Of a DNA stretch of 64,000 bases, positions 1-9,233 are shown one piece after another. The notes below the pieces were generated by a model. The model did not search any database. It was not told the DNA's origin and saw only the letters and a program-made list of their open reading frames with translations. Numbering within the stretch: the first letter of the stretch is position 1; each line of letters starts with the position of its first letter. This stretch comes from UBA4802 sp964509195 (lineage in GTDB: Bacteria; Spirochaetota; UBA4802; UB4802). A program made the position numbers and the translations under genes. The stretch spans positions 52,921 to 116,920 of the forward strand of contig CAZDWJ010000010.1 in NCBI GenBank assembly GCA_964509195.1, read 5' to 3'.

Positions 1-50
1 GGTGCATTTGCATTTGAGTAAAAATTGTAAATACCCTATAGATTCAAGCT

Positions 51-72
51 CCTCCTTCTTGGTATAAGGAGG
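51..72. repeat. Short inverted repeat (hairpin)
   Basis: Arms CCTCCTT (51-57) and AAGGAGG (66-72) flank an 8-base loop. No T-run follows, so it is not a convincing intrinsic terminator. It lies between the left edge and the first gene. The right arm resembles a Shine-Dalgarno sequence but is too far (about 45 bases) from the ATG at 117. Confidence 0.3.
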
Positions 73-116
73 GGGTGTGAGGTTAACAAATAATCATATT
101 TTCGGATGAATAATTT

Positions 117-644
117 ATGCGCAAATACATTATATTTTTTATTATATTCGCATTACTATCCTGCAGCACAACTGCTGTAAAAGAGACAGAAGATCCATTT
201 GCACTGGATAATGAAAAGTTCCTTGAAGCAAAGAATGGGCCGGAATTATTCAGGGTCTTAATCACTCCTGACAGTTACCAAGTTGTGCAGATGGATTATA
301 AGGATAAAATTTCACGCAATCAAGATGAAAGTGGTGACAGGTATATTCTTGAAGAAGTCTCTCAGTATCATCAGATTGATGAAGCACGCGAAGGTATAGC
401 CACTGTATGGTTGTTTCCTGATTCGGGAGCTATAATGAAAATACGGCCAACTCAGCTTACTTTTTTGGTTGAGCTTGACAATCTTATTGTTCAAGACCTA
501 CAGCGATGGACATTTTCATTTCCTGGAAAAACGATTGAGCCAACAAAATTTGATGTTAAATACAGGATAGTCCTTAGAAAAAAACTTACCGATGAACAAA
601 TAATGCAGCAAATAAGGGAAAAGATAAAAGACAAAACACAGTGA
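117..644 (+). CDS. Hypothetical lipoprotein
   Basis: The 175-residue protein starts with a lysine/arginine-poor n-region, a hydrophobic stretch (residues 4-15) and a lipobox ending ALLSC, so Cys16 is the likely lipidated residue. The mature part is charged and lysine-rich at the C-terminus, with no motif I recognise. The sequence upstream of ATG 117 has only a weak GGATGA-like ribosome-binding site. It converges on the coiled-coil gene with a 4-base gap and no visible terminator. Function unknown; probably anchored to an inner- or outer-membrane leaflet facing the periplasm. Confidence 0.75.
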   Translation: MRKYIIFFIIFALLSCSTTAVKETEDPFALDNEKFLEAKNGPELFRVLITPDSYQVVQMDYKDKISRNQDESGDRYILEEVSQYHQIDEAREGIATVWLFPDSGAIMKIRPTQLTFLVELDNLIVQDLQRWTFSFPGKTIEPTKFDVKYRIVLRKKLTDEQIMQQIREKIKDKTQ

Positions 645-648
645 GCGA

Positions 649-3069
649 TTACAGTGAAGTAGTATTAATAATTAGCCGCACTGCGTTTTCATCTATTAAA
701 AGTTTATTAGCTATTTCCTGAGAACTCCATCCTTTATTTGAAAGTTCACGTACTGTCTTTATGAGGCGCTCATTGATAGTGACATTTGGTATTCCTTTCA
801 TCTCTTTGCCAATAACTGTATTCCCATCAATAGCTTTCAAAAAATCAGCAAACTGTTTCATACGCTTGTCAGTTTCAGTAAACATTAATTGCAGACGGTT
901 ATCAGTCTGGCTGATTTCATCGCGCATATCTTCAAGTTTCTGGAACATAGCGTTGACCTGTTTAATGCGCTCTTCTATATGCGCTGTGAGTCCTTCAAGT
1001 TCGGCAAAATGCTCTTTCACTTCCCTGATTTCCTGTTCACGGGTTTTAAGGATCAGAGTGTTTTCCTCAATGCTGTGCAGGTATCCTGTGAGGCGTTCAA
1101 TCTTCTTTTCTGATTTTTCTATTGTTGATTGGAATGCCTTAATTCTGGTCTCAATTGATTTCATGATGAGGTCAGCCTTATTGACTGACTCTAAATTTTT
1201 TGTTATGGTAGTTTCATATTCCTGTAGCTCATGAATTCTGTTTTCAAGGTCATTGTATACTTTTGCCAGTGCATCAATACGGGCATTGAACTGGTCAATC
1301 TTAAGCATGCCATCCTGCAAAGAATCGGCCTTCATCGAAATCATATCAGCCAGTTCCATAAGCGCCTTAATCTCAGATTCAACAGTTGCTAACTTTTCTT
1401 TTCGCGATTCAAACACCTTTAATTCACGTTCTACTGTCCTTCGTATATCTTTGATTGATTCAGCTTTTTCTAAAAATTCATCTAATTTTTTTGATTCTTC
1501 CCGTGACTGGGCAAGTATGGTATTGAGTTCGGTTAACGCTCCCTGAACTGTTTTTAGCATATCATCGGTTCGCGTAAAAATCTTGTGGTTTTCTTCAAGG
1601 CTTAAGAGCTCATCTTTCATGGCTGCAATATGCTGGCTCATGCTATCAAATTCGTTTTTAGCTTCAGATATTTTTGATTCAATCGAAAGCTGTATTTGCC
1701 GTTCAACCTGATTTGCTCTTTCAGTAAGGTTCTGGAAACGAAGCTCTATGGCCTGATATTCGGCAACTAATGTTTTGAGCTGCTCTTCTGAAGTATCTAC
1801 AAGACGGTGTTCCATCTCAATAAATTTTTCACCAAACTCTTCAATTCGTGCTTTTATGTCCTCGGCTTCTTTGCGGGCGGCTTTTACAATTTCATCTTTT
1901 TTGGAGATAGCATGAATATTTAAATTGTCAAATGCGGTTCGTATTTTATTGACTTCTTCATCGAATGATGCAATAAGCTGGGATTTTGATTCATCGATAT
2001 TCTGTTCAATAAGGCGCAGTTTATCATACACTTTTTCAATATCAGTGTTCACCTGTTCAATTAGGCTTTCGCGCATATCCTTAAATTCTTTGAGTGAAGT
2101 GGCTATGCTTGTCTTCACATCATTGGCTTTTTCTTTGAGGTCAGCAAAAATGCTATTCTCAACTTCAGTAATAGAGGATTTAAGTTCCAGAATCTGGTCG
2201 CTGACTTCGGCAAGTTCCTTACGCATAGAGGTGGTTGAGGTTATTCTGATCTGGTCTAAATCCTGTTCAAAGTCTTCAATGGATTTTGCCAGTGTTGCAA
2301 TCTTCTGATTCAGGTCAGTAAATACTCTGCGTTCGGCTGACTCAACACACTGTTCTATTGAGTCAACTGATTTGGTTACGGTGTCTATCTTTAACCTGAT
2401 GTTTTCTAAGATAGCATCGCCGGTGTTGGTTATGCTCTGTTCCATGCGCGATAGCGACTCCGAAAAGTTGCGGGTTAAAAGGTCAATCTTTTCCTGAGAA
2501 GCCAGTAGTATTCGTTCTTCTTTTATGTTTATGGTGTCACGCAATTTATTTATCTGTTCGGCAATTTCTTCGGACAGTTCCCGTGAGCGTTCGCGGACCT
2601 TGTCATTGAAAGTCTGCAATACTATCGAAGTTTCTTTTTCAAGCTTAGAAAGATTTTCGGTAAGATAGTTTATCTTTTTGGCAATATCGCCAAAACTAGC
2701 ACGCGAAGCAGCGATGTATTCTATCTGTTGATTCACATCTCGGGCTGCATTTGAAATTACTTTAAGGTCTTCCTCAACCTTTTTGAGATTTGTTTTTTCT
2801 ATATCAAGGCCTTTCAATTTCTCTTCAATTTCGGCAATTGATCCGTTGAGATGATTGCTGAGTGCCTGAGCCTTTTTTAACATAATATCCAGTTCAATGG
2901 TAGAATCGTTAAACTTGCGTTCTTCTTCCTGGGCTAACTTCTTAAAGTCATCTAGAACTTTTGATGTATATCGTTTAACTTTAGTTATACGTAAGTTGGA
3001 GCGGTCAAGACGCCGGAAGAAGAGTATCATGATTAAACAGGCTACCAGCGTCACAATATTCCATATCAT
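649..3069 (-). CDS. Membrane-anchored long coiled-coil protein, spirochaetal SpiroCoCo-like family
   Basis: The 806-residue product has one N-terminal transmembrane segment (residues about 3-18, followed by RRLDR), then roughly 730 residues of nearly continuous heptad-rich coiled coil with Lys/Glu/Ile/Leu periodicity. The C-terminus (about 765-806) looks like a small helix-turn-helix, with a W-S-S-Q-E-I-A-N-K core. This layout resembles the long coiled-coil protein widely annotated in Treponema and Leptospira as SpiroCoCo; that name is from memory of the family, not a search. A strong AAAAGGAG site sits 9 bases before ATG 3069. Its job is unknown; a cytoplasmic filament or scaffold tethered to the inner membrane is a reasonable guess. 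Confidence 0.65.
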   Translation of the reverse strand: MIWNIVTLVACLIMILFFRRLDRSNLRITKVKRYTSKVLDDFKKLAQEEERKFNDSTIELDIMLKKAQALSNHLNGSIAEIEEKLKGLDIEKTNLKKVEEDLKVISNAARDVNQQIEYIAASRASFGDIAKKINYLTENLSKLEKETSIVLQTFNDKVRERSRELSEEIAEQINKLRDTINIKEERILLASQEKIDLLTRNFSESLSRMEQSITNTGDAILENIRLKIDTVTKSVDSIEQCVESAERRVFTDLNQKIATLAKSIEDFEQDLDQIRITSTTSMRKELAEVSDQILELKSSITEVENSIFADLKEKANDVKTSIATSLKEFKDMRESLIEQVNTDIEKVYDKLRLIEQNIDESKSQLIASFDEEVNKIRTAFDNLNIHAISKKDEIVKAARKEAEDIKARIEEFGEKFIEMEHRLVDTSEEQLKTLVAEYQAIELRFQNLTERANQVERQIQLSIESKISEAKNEFDSMSQHIAAMKDELLSLEENHKIFTRTDDMLKTVQGALTELNTILAQSREESKKLDEFLEKAESIKDIRRTVERELKVFESRKEKLATVESEIKALMELADMISMKADSLQDGMLKIDQFNARIDALAKVYNDLENRIHELQEYETTITKNLESVNKADLIMKSIETRIKAFQSTIEKSEKKIERLTGYLHSIEENTLILKTREQEIREVKEHFAELEGLTAHIEERIKQVNAMFQKLEDMRDEISQTDNRLQLMFTETDKRMKQFADFLKAIDGNTVIGKEMKGIPNVTINERLIKTVRELSNKGWSSQEIANKLLIDENAVRLIINTTSL

Positions 3070-3294
3070 TGTATAACACTCCTTTTTAAGGTAAAATGTA
3101 CTGTCCGTAATGGTTTGGCATAAAAACGTATAATATCAAAAAAACAGATCTACTCCCTGTATATCCTGCACACCAGAAAGAACAAAAAATTACATTTTTT
3201 ACATTAAAATTATACATAAAACAATTAATTAAATTTGTCAACATAATTTTATGTCACATTAAAAAATGATTGACGTAGCTTTAAAAAATCACAA

Positions 3295-3324
3295 TTTGGC
3301 CAAAATTACATTATGCAATGTAAT
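3295..3324. promoter_or_regulatory. Palindromic operator candidates upstream of the 3D-domain gene
   Basis: Two adjacent palindromes lie 36-65 bases before ATG 3360. TTTGGCCAAA (3295-3304) is a perfect 10-mer. ATTACATT (3305-3312) and AATGTAAT (3317-3324) are perfect arms around ATGC. The ATTACAT/ATGTAAT arms recur in the leader of the peroxiredoxin gene (63194-63209). A TTGACG at 3270-3275 could be a -35 element, but I see no good -10. Regulator unknown. Confidence 0.35.
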
Positions 3325-3359
3325 ATACAGTAAAAATTGTATAGATTGGTAAAAAGAGT

Positions 3360-3872
3360 ATGAAAAGAGTAATTCTGTGCGCAGTAGTATTATTCACGTT
3401 AGGCTTACTTGCTTTTGCATATCAGGATTTATTACCCGGGAATAATCTAATTGTGGGGCTATCGCACACAAAAAAAATATATTACCCCGCTACATGGAAA
3501 ATAACCGCGTATTGCCCTGGCAGGTGCTGTAATACCCGATACACAAAGACAAGCGTTGAAGATTTTACTGATTGTACAGCAGTTGGAGGGTTGACATTAT
3601 CTGGTTTGCTTGAGCATGGAATTCATGTTGCAGCTGTTGACCCAGCAATTATTCCTTTAGGTTCAATCATAAAATATAACAATACATATTACGTTGCACT
3701 TGATACAGGCAGCGCCATTAAGGGGTTCACGCTTGATATATTGATGCCACAACATGCACAGGCGCATGATTTTGGTGTTCAGTATTCTCAGGATGTAGAA
3801 ATCTTTATTCCGGAAAATCCCAGAGAAGTTATTGCATCATTACGGGATAAAACCGGGATCAGAAAACCCTGA
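3360..3872 (+). CDS. Exported 3D-domain (double-psi beta-barrel) protein
   Basis: This 170-residue protein has a signal peptide (hydrophobic residues 4-20, ending AFA). The mature domain matches the 3D family: a W-K-I-T-A-Y-C-P start, a cysteine cluster (C52, C56, C57), then three spaced aspartates, D94 (AAVDPAIIPLGS), D115 (VALDTGSAI) and D126 (TLDIL). Those three Asp give the family its name, and the fold is shared with lytic transglycosylase MltA and RlpA. A cell-wall role, perhaps glycan cleavage or binding, is inferred. No separate peptidoglycan-binding domain is present. The 3' end overlaps the convergent transporter gene by 14 bases. Confidence 0.8.
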   Translation: MKRVILCAVVLFTLGLLAFAYQDLLPGNNLIVGLSHTKKIYYPATWKITAYCPGRCCNTRYTKTSVEDFTDCTAVGGLTLSGLLEHGIHVAAVDPAIIPLGSIIKYNNTYYVALDTGSAIKGFTLDILMPQHAQAHDFGVQYSQDVEIFIPENPREVIASLRDKTGIRKP

Positions 3873-5550
3873 CCCCGGAGATGCTTTCAGCCACATTGAA
3901 TGCATGGTCGCCAATTTTTTCAAATTTTGACAGCATATCAATAAAAATTAAGCCTGCGTTGACATCACATACTCCTTCATTTAATCGATTCACATGACCT
4001 TTACGTAGTTCACTCCTGAGTTCATCAATTCTATCTTCTAAGAATTTTGAATCAGCCATGATATCCTTGTTGCGTATGGTAATATTGTCATTTACCAATA
4101 CAAGAAATTCACGCACCTTTGATGCAATTTCATTTATACCTTTGACTGCTTCATCTGAAAATTCAATGCCCTGTTCATACTTTCTGCGTATCAGTTTAAG
4201 CAGTGATTCGCAGTTGTCACCCATACGTTCTAATTCATTGACGGTATGCAGAAGCGATGAAACCTCTTCGCTCTGTTCGTACGATATATTATTCTGTAAT
4301 ATGTTAACCAGGAAATTTGAGATTTCTTTTTCAAGGTGGTCAGTGAGATTTTCAAGCTTTATTATCTGTTCAACCTGTGTACCTAATTTTTCCTTTGGGT
4401 GATGGAATACATCCATTACCATGTCAAACATTTCAAGGACAATGCCGCACATGCGTTTGATTTCAAGGCGTGCCTGGTTTATGTTAATCGTAGGTGTAGC
4501 AACAAGTGCAGTGGTGATATATTTTAAATGAAATTCATCTTTTTCGCCTTCAGGTTTTGGTGCAAGCTTCATAGAAAGGTTTGCAAGTACACTAACAAAT
4601 GGCAAAAAGACAATAGTATTGATAACATTAAAACAGGTATGGAATGCTGCCATGTGGTCTGCTATTACTTTTGATCTTACTGCTAAGATATCAGAGTAAG
4701 GATTACCGGGTACAAGCCAGTCAACAAATGGCACAAAAAATTTATGGAAGATAAATATAATCCAGATTACACCAATGAAATTAAATAGAAAGTGCGCACG
4801 TGCAGCCTGCTTTGCCTCTGTGGAAGCTCCAATTGCAGCAATGTTTGCAGTGATAGTTGTTCCGATATTTTCGCCCAAGATAAATGCGCATGCAGTGGGA
4901 AAATCAATGAGGCCGTTGACTGCCAGCGTCATGGTCATGGCAACAGTTGCACTTGATGATTGTACAATCATGGTGACAATCGTGCCAATAGCTACCACAA
5001 TCAATGTTGAAGGTATGTCGGTTGCACTGTAACGGGACATGATGCTTAATATTGCTTTAGAATTGCGAAGATCTTTGACGGCATTACTCATAATATCAAG
5101 CCCAAAGAAAAGCACGCCAAAACCAAGTAATACTTCACCGTAATACCGTACCTTTTCATTAGAGATAAAGCGAATGAAAAAGCCTATGCCAATACAGGGG
5201 AGAGCTACAGCAGTAATCTTGACCTTAAATCCAATCAATGCAACTAGCCAGCCAGTAACAGTGGTTCCGATATTGGCTCCGTATATTATTCCAATTGACT
5301 GATGTAATGTTAAAAGCCCAGCACTTACAAAGCTTACCAGCATTACAGTGGTAGCACTTGATGACTGGATTATGGAGGTGATAAAGAGCCCTGTAAAGAC
5401 GCCTTTGATGCGGTTATTACTTACTTTCCATAAAATACCTTTTAGCCTATCACCTGCTGCCTGCTGCAGGGATTCGCTCATGATTTTCATTCCAAAAAGG
5501 AATAATCCCAATCCGCCAAAGATAGTAATAGTTATCGAAAAACCATTCAT
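3859..5550 (-). CDS. Na+/phosphate symporter family protein with PhoU-like tail
   Basis: The 563-residue protein has two copies of the Na/Pi cotransporter repeat, each with the diagnostic QSSSAT motif (near residues 62 and 197), spread over about 8-9 membrane helices in the first ~330 residues. The remaining ~200 residues are soluble and helical, with the spacing and E/K-rich character of PhoU domains. This is the NptA/YjbB architecture: sodium-driven phosphate movement with a regulatory PhoU-like domain. GAGGTT lies upstream of ATG 5550. No pho genes are adjacent, so the substrate is inferred from family alone. Confidence 0.88.
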   Translation of the reverse strand: MNGFSITITIFGGLGLFLFGMKIMSESLQQAAGDRLKGILWKVSNNRIKGVFTGLFITSIIQSSSATTVMLVSFVSAGLLTLHQSIGIIYGANIGTTVTGWLVALIGFKVKITAVALPCIGIGFFIRFISNEKVRYYGEVLLGFGVLFFGLDIMSNAVKDLRNSKAILSIMSRYSATDIPSTLIVVAIGTIVTMIVQSSSATVAMTMTLAVNGLIDFPTACAFILGENIGTTITANIAAIGASTEAKQAARAHFLFNFIGVIWIIFIFHKFFVPFVDWLVPGNPYSDILAVRSKVIADHMAAFHTCFNVINTIVFLPFVSVLANLSMKLAPKPEGEKDEFHLKYITTALVATPTININQARLEIKRMCGIVLEMFDMVMDVFHHPKEKLGTQVEQIIKLENLTDHLEKEISNFLVNILQNNISYEQSEEVSSLLHTVNELERMGDNCESLLKLIRRKYEQGIEFSDEAVKGINEIASKVREFLVLVNDNITIRNKDIMADSKFLEDRIDELRSELRKGHVNRLNEGVCDVNAGLIFIDMLSKFEKIGDHAFNVAESISGVRVF

Positions 5551-5603
5551 AGTTCATAACCTCAATAATAATTGATAGCCATATATAATTACAAAGCTTG
5601 ATC

Positions 5604-8558
5604 CTATCGTGGCACATTAATCTTGTTTTCATCTTTTATTTCGTTGTCTTTAAGCCGTACATCATATGCCGACTGATTGATAGGTAAAGGGAAACTTTCG
5701 CCCTTTTCTTCCTCAAGTTGATTTGTACGGGGGTCAGTATTCTGATTTGCAGGCTCTTCCTTTTTGCCGGAGAAGCGCTCTAAGCTTGATTGTATGGAAG
5801 GGTCATTGGGGTCAAGCAGTTTTGCTTTTTCATAAAAACGCTTAGCTTCCTCAAGATTCTTAAGTGATTCATAACACAGACCAATGTTGAAAAACAATGA
5901 AGCAGTTGCCATATTCATCTGATGTGCCTGCAGCAAATAGTTCAGCGCTTCAGCGTATTTACCCTGTGATACTAACAGGATGCCAAGCTGGTACAGAACT
6001 TCGGGATTATTAGGATTCATCCGCATTGCATTGTTAAGATATTTGAATGCATTCTCCATGTTCTGTATGGTGGCGCTGATGATGCCAATGCGATAATTTG
6101 CAGTAAAGTTGTTAGGATTGACAGCAAGCATGGCAGAATACAATGATATGGCTTTATCCCATTGTTTTTCTTTTTCGTACAGCAGTGCAATGTTTTCATA
6201 AAGCTTTTCTTTATAGGCAATTATATTAGTAATATATTGCCGCAGGGCTGGTGTGTATTCGCCTGCACGACGCAATTCCATGAGTACCTGCATCTCACGT
6301 TCATATTGTTCCAGCAACCCATAATATTCGGACTGCTTTAAAAGCCCGTTTATCCTCTTTGCATAGAACATGCGCAGTTGCAACGTATTTGGCCAGTATG
6401 TAGTTTTATTGGCAAATTCTGTAACGGTATCATTGGTATTGATAACAGTGTCAATAAAACTGTTCTGATGCAGTGATGTGTCTGGTTTTTCAAAGTGTAG
6501 TAAGACATTATGTTTTGTCGCTTCATTAGATAGTATAGACTGTACTGACGGGTATATTATATAGGATAACGCATGTTCGGCATTGACAAAAATGTTTGCA
6601 ACCTGTGTTGTCTGAATAAGGTTTTCAAGCTTTTGAATTTCAGTTTGGCCAATACTAAATCCATTGGGCCTGTTTGTTGCACCAATGAGCATATGATTGC
6701 CCGATATAGCAATCAATGTATGGGAAAAATGTTTTTGCAAAGCTTCTGTAAGGCTGCGTAAATGGCGTGGGGCTAAATGTGTCACATCAACTATCATAAA
6801 GTAATAATCATCAACGTGGTTTTTAATGTTGCTGATATATGTTTCAGTAAAGCGGAAAGCATACATAGAGTGGTCAAATATGTTGGGAATATCAATTATA
6901 GTTCCTTTTTTGCCAGATAATCCACGAAGAATATCACTGTGAACAGTAGCATACTGTTCCACGCCTGTTATTGTTGGTTTTTTATAATCAACAATGCGGT
7001 CAGGTATATAATCAATAATAATAGGAGAAGGTAATATACTAAAAAGGTTGTTTGTAAAAAATTTGTGATAGCCATCTATAATAATTGTATGCCCGGAACC
7101 GGGAAAAATACCAGATAGCACAACAGCCCGTTTCATATCTCGTGCAAAATGATCAGTAAGCGAACAGGCTGGTATTCCCTGGATGTATGCAGTAGCAGGT
7201 TGGGTAATATATGATGCATTAAAATTTGCCATTGCTACTGTGTCATAGCCACTGCAGTAGCTGTTGACCAGTGTATTTGAAAAGGGTAATTTGAAATAGA
7301 TATGTGTAAAAATAACAGCTGGAATAAATAATAAACTTATAACAAAATACAGTATAGATGATACAGAACGCTTGGTATTTTGCAAAAGATACATGCCGGG
7401 GAAGATGATGGTGATAATAGCCAGCATATAGATGAGTATAAAAAACCACAGGTAGGTTAATTCAATCCATACAAATGCAATAATTATTGGTATTGGTATA
7501 ACAAATAAAGAAAAAAGCAATATAGTATATCGTGACTGATGATTATATTTTTGTACAATCTGCCGCAGTGAAGTACCAAATGTGAGTCCAGCAAATACGC
7601 TGAAAGGGGCAGCTGCAATGATACTGGTGTAATAAGGTATATTATTACTGTGACTTGCAATAATAAAACCCAGAAAAAGGAATGGATACAGCATTTCGCC
7701 GTAAATAAAGACAGTATTATGTGTTTTTATAAATCGTGAAGCGATAGCTCCTATAATAAAGCTTACAGTGATTGCAATCAGCGAATAAAGTATGATATGT
7801 AAAAATAGCCCATGTCGGGCAACAATACTTATGAGTATGAGCATGATAAATATAACTATAAATGAAACATTGCAATAGGTAAAAAGAATATCATCACGTG
7901 AGGCAGTTGAAGTTTCTTCAGTAAATCCCCGTGAGATAATTGCAGGTGGGCAAAATGGGAGTGAAAGAAATACGGTGAGCACAAGAGATACTATAGGTAA
8001 AAGAGCATACAGAAAGATATAATCGGGATAATAGTATATGAAAAATCCAAACCCTGAAGAAATAATAAAGGACAAAATGGCAATAAATATCGCTATAATT
8101 GCTGGGTTTTTATTGTCAATATAATCGCCGCTTGTCGTTTTCAGATAATATGAAGCTTTGATGCCTGTTCCGTAATACATAATAAAGATTGCCGTATATA
8201 CCAGCCAGCAATATTTTTGGAGCATAATCATGTATACGTTTAGGATACTATGTAACAGGAATGTGCCTATTACAGGAACTATCGCCAGAAATAAAACCAT
8301 TACTTCCTGTATTATGATAATAATTTTGTGGTTTTTTAATTTCTTCAACAATTGGTTGCCGGTAATTATACCAGCAAGCAATCCTGAAAATGCAAGGGTA
8401 AGGATATATTTCCAAACTGGTGAATAAAAGGTCAAAGATGCCAGGTTGAGAATAGTAATAATAGTAAAAATAACAGGTGTGGCAATTGAGAAAAATGCTG
8501 AAAGTAATATAAGCCGCCGCTGTGTTATACTGGAATAGTTAAATTCTTTTATATTCAT
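5604..8558 (-). CDS. Large polytopic membrane protein with spermidine-synthase-like middle and C-terminal TPRs
   Basis: The 984-residue protein has about 12 or more hydrophobic helices in residues 15-430. A soluble segment follows (about 440-700) that recalls the membrane-fused aminopropyltransferase-like family but lacks a clear nucleotide-binding GGG motif. Four TPR units then lie near residues 785-925 (each with NPN or DPN turns), ending in a charged Q/E/N-rich tail. Length and layout fit large proteins of unknown function seen in spirochaetes and deltaproteobacteria. The enzyme relationship is a weak inference; the TPR and membrane calls are direct. It ends 53 bases upstream of the phosphate transporter start, so the two may be co-transcribed. 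Confidence 0.6.
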   Translation of the reverse strand: MNIKEFNYSSITQRRLILLSAFFSIATPVIFTIITILNLASLTFYSPVWKYILTLAFSGLLAGIITGNQLLKKLKNHKIIIIIQEVMVLFLAIVPVIGTFLLHSILNVYMIMLQKYCWLVYTAIFIMYYGTGIKASYYLKTTSGDYIDNKNPAIIAIFIAILSFIISSGFGFFIYYYPDYIFLYALLPIVSLVLTVFLSLPFCPPAIISRGFTEETSTASRDDILFTYCNVSFIVIFIMLILISIVARHGLFLHIILYSLIAITVSFIIGAIASRFIKTHNTVFIYGEMLYPFLFLGFIIASHSNNIPYYTSIIAAAPFSVFAGLTFGTSLRQIVQKYNHQSRYTILLFSLFVIPIPIIIAFVWIELTYLWFFILIYMLAIITIIFPGMYLLQNTKRSVSSILYFVISLLFIPAVIFTHIYFKLPFSNTLVNSYCSGYDTVAMANFNASYITQPATAYIQGIPACSLTDHFARDMKRAVVLSGIFPGSGHTIIIDGYHKFFTNNLFSILPSPIIIDYIPDRIVDYKKPTITGVEQYATVHSDILRGLSGKKGTIIDIPNIFDHSMYAFRFTETYISNIKNHVDDYYFMIVDVTHLAPRHLRSLTEALQKHFSHTLIAISGNHMLIGATNRPNGFSIGQTEIQKLENLIQTTQVANIFVNAEHALSYIIYPSVQSILSNEATKHNVLLHFEKPDTSLHQNSFIDTVINTNDTVTEFANKTTYWPNTLQLRMFYAKRINGLLKQSEYYGLLEQYEREMQVLMELRRAGEYTPALRQYITNIIAYKEKLYENIALLYEKEKQWDKAISLYSAMLAVNPNNFTANYRIGIISATIQNMENAFKYLNNAMRMNPNNPEVLYQLGILLVSQGKYAEALNYLLQAHQMNMATASLFFNIGLCYESLKNLEEAKRFYEKAKLLDPNDPSIQSSLERFSGKKEEPANQNTDPRTNQLEEEKGESFPLPINQSAYDVRLKDNEIKDENKINVPR

Positions 8559-8895
8559 TGATTTACGTAGTATACCTTAAATAAAAAATGGAAAAATTAA
8601 TGGATTTTTATGCCGTATTATACGTAAGTGATAAAAATGACAAGAATTTTTCATGATTAAATAATGACGCAATTAAGGAATAGCACATACTGCCAGCTGG
8701 CGGCAGAAGGATACTATTATCAAATATTTGTCGATAATAATTTATTCAGGAGTTATTAATAATTAAATAATTATAATAATTATTAAGATTTTTTCGTTAT
8801 TTTACCGTAAATTATATATAGAAGCTTTTGGACTTTTTTTGTTGCAGTAATTTATTTATTTTGTTATATATGTAACAGTATTGGATGGAGCGTAT
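8559..8895. other. Divergent intergenic region
   Basis: These 337 AT-rich bases separate two divergently transcribed genes. They hold a GC-rich nested palindrome, GCCAGCTGGC (8692-8701) inside CTGCC/GGCAG arms (8690-8706), which stands out from its surroundings, and a run of ATAATT repeats (8755-8785). A promoter for the right-hand gene is listed separately. No ORF or RNA gene was recognised. Confidence 0.5.
8842..8870 (+). promoter_or_regulatory. Candidate sigma-70 promoter
   Basis: TTGCAG (8842-8847) and TATATA (8865-8870) are separated by exactly 17 bases. The -10 hexamer lies 25 bases before ATG 8896, leaving a short leader with a GGATGGAG ribosome-binding site. Confidence 0.45.
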
Positions 8896-9216
8896 ATGCA
8901 CTCTAATAATGCTTTTGAATATATACCTGAAGATAATCTTGTGGTGCTATTTGTATTAATGCTCTGTACTGCAGGGTTATACTATTTCTGGTGGATTGCC
9001 CGCGTGAGCCGTATCTTTTATGACAGTCCTGTAACCAATATCCTGCTTACCATTCTCACTTCCGGATTATGGCTTATCTATCTTACCATTAAATATATGC
9101 AAAAATCCGAAATGCTAAATGGAAGGCAGATGCCCTGGTATATGGTATTGTTTTTACCCATAGGCTTTTTAATAATTCAGCATAATATTAATGAGCGGTA
9201 TTTCACCAGTCAATAA
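8896..9216 (+). CDS. Small membrane protein, DUF4234-like
   Basis: About 106 residues with three hydrophobic helices: residues ~14-33, ~44-62 and ~75-92. A YYFWW segment follows the first helix and a Y-x-x-K-Y segment the second, as in DUF4234 proteins. The reading frame opens at TTG 8881, but GGATGGAG sits 5 bases before ATG 8896, which is the better start. The next gene follows after 17 bases, so the two likely form an operon. Function unknown. Confidence 0.6.
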   Translation: MHSNNAFEYIPEDNLVVLFVLMLCTAGLYYFWWIARVSRIFYDSPVTNILLTILTSGLWLIYLTIKYMQKSEMLNGRQMPWYMVLFLPIGFLIIQHNINERYFTSQ

Positions 9217-9233
9217 ACCATCAGGAGCCATAC

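Noticed and set aside
8690..8706. GC-rich nested palindrome in the divergent region as a REP-type element
   Set aside because: A single copy in the window; no second instance to call a repeat family.
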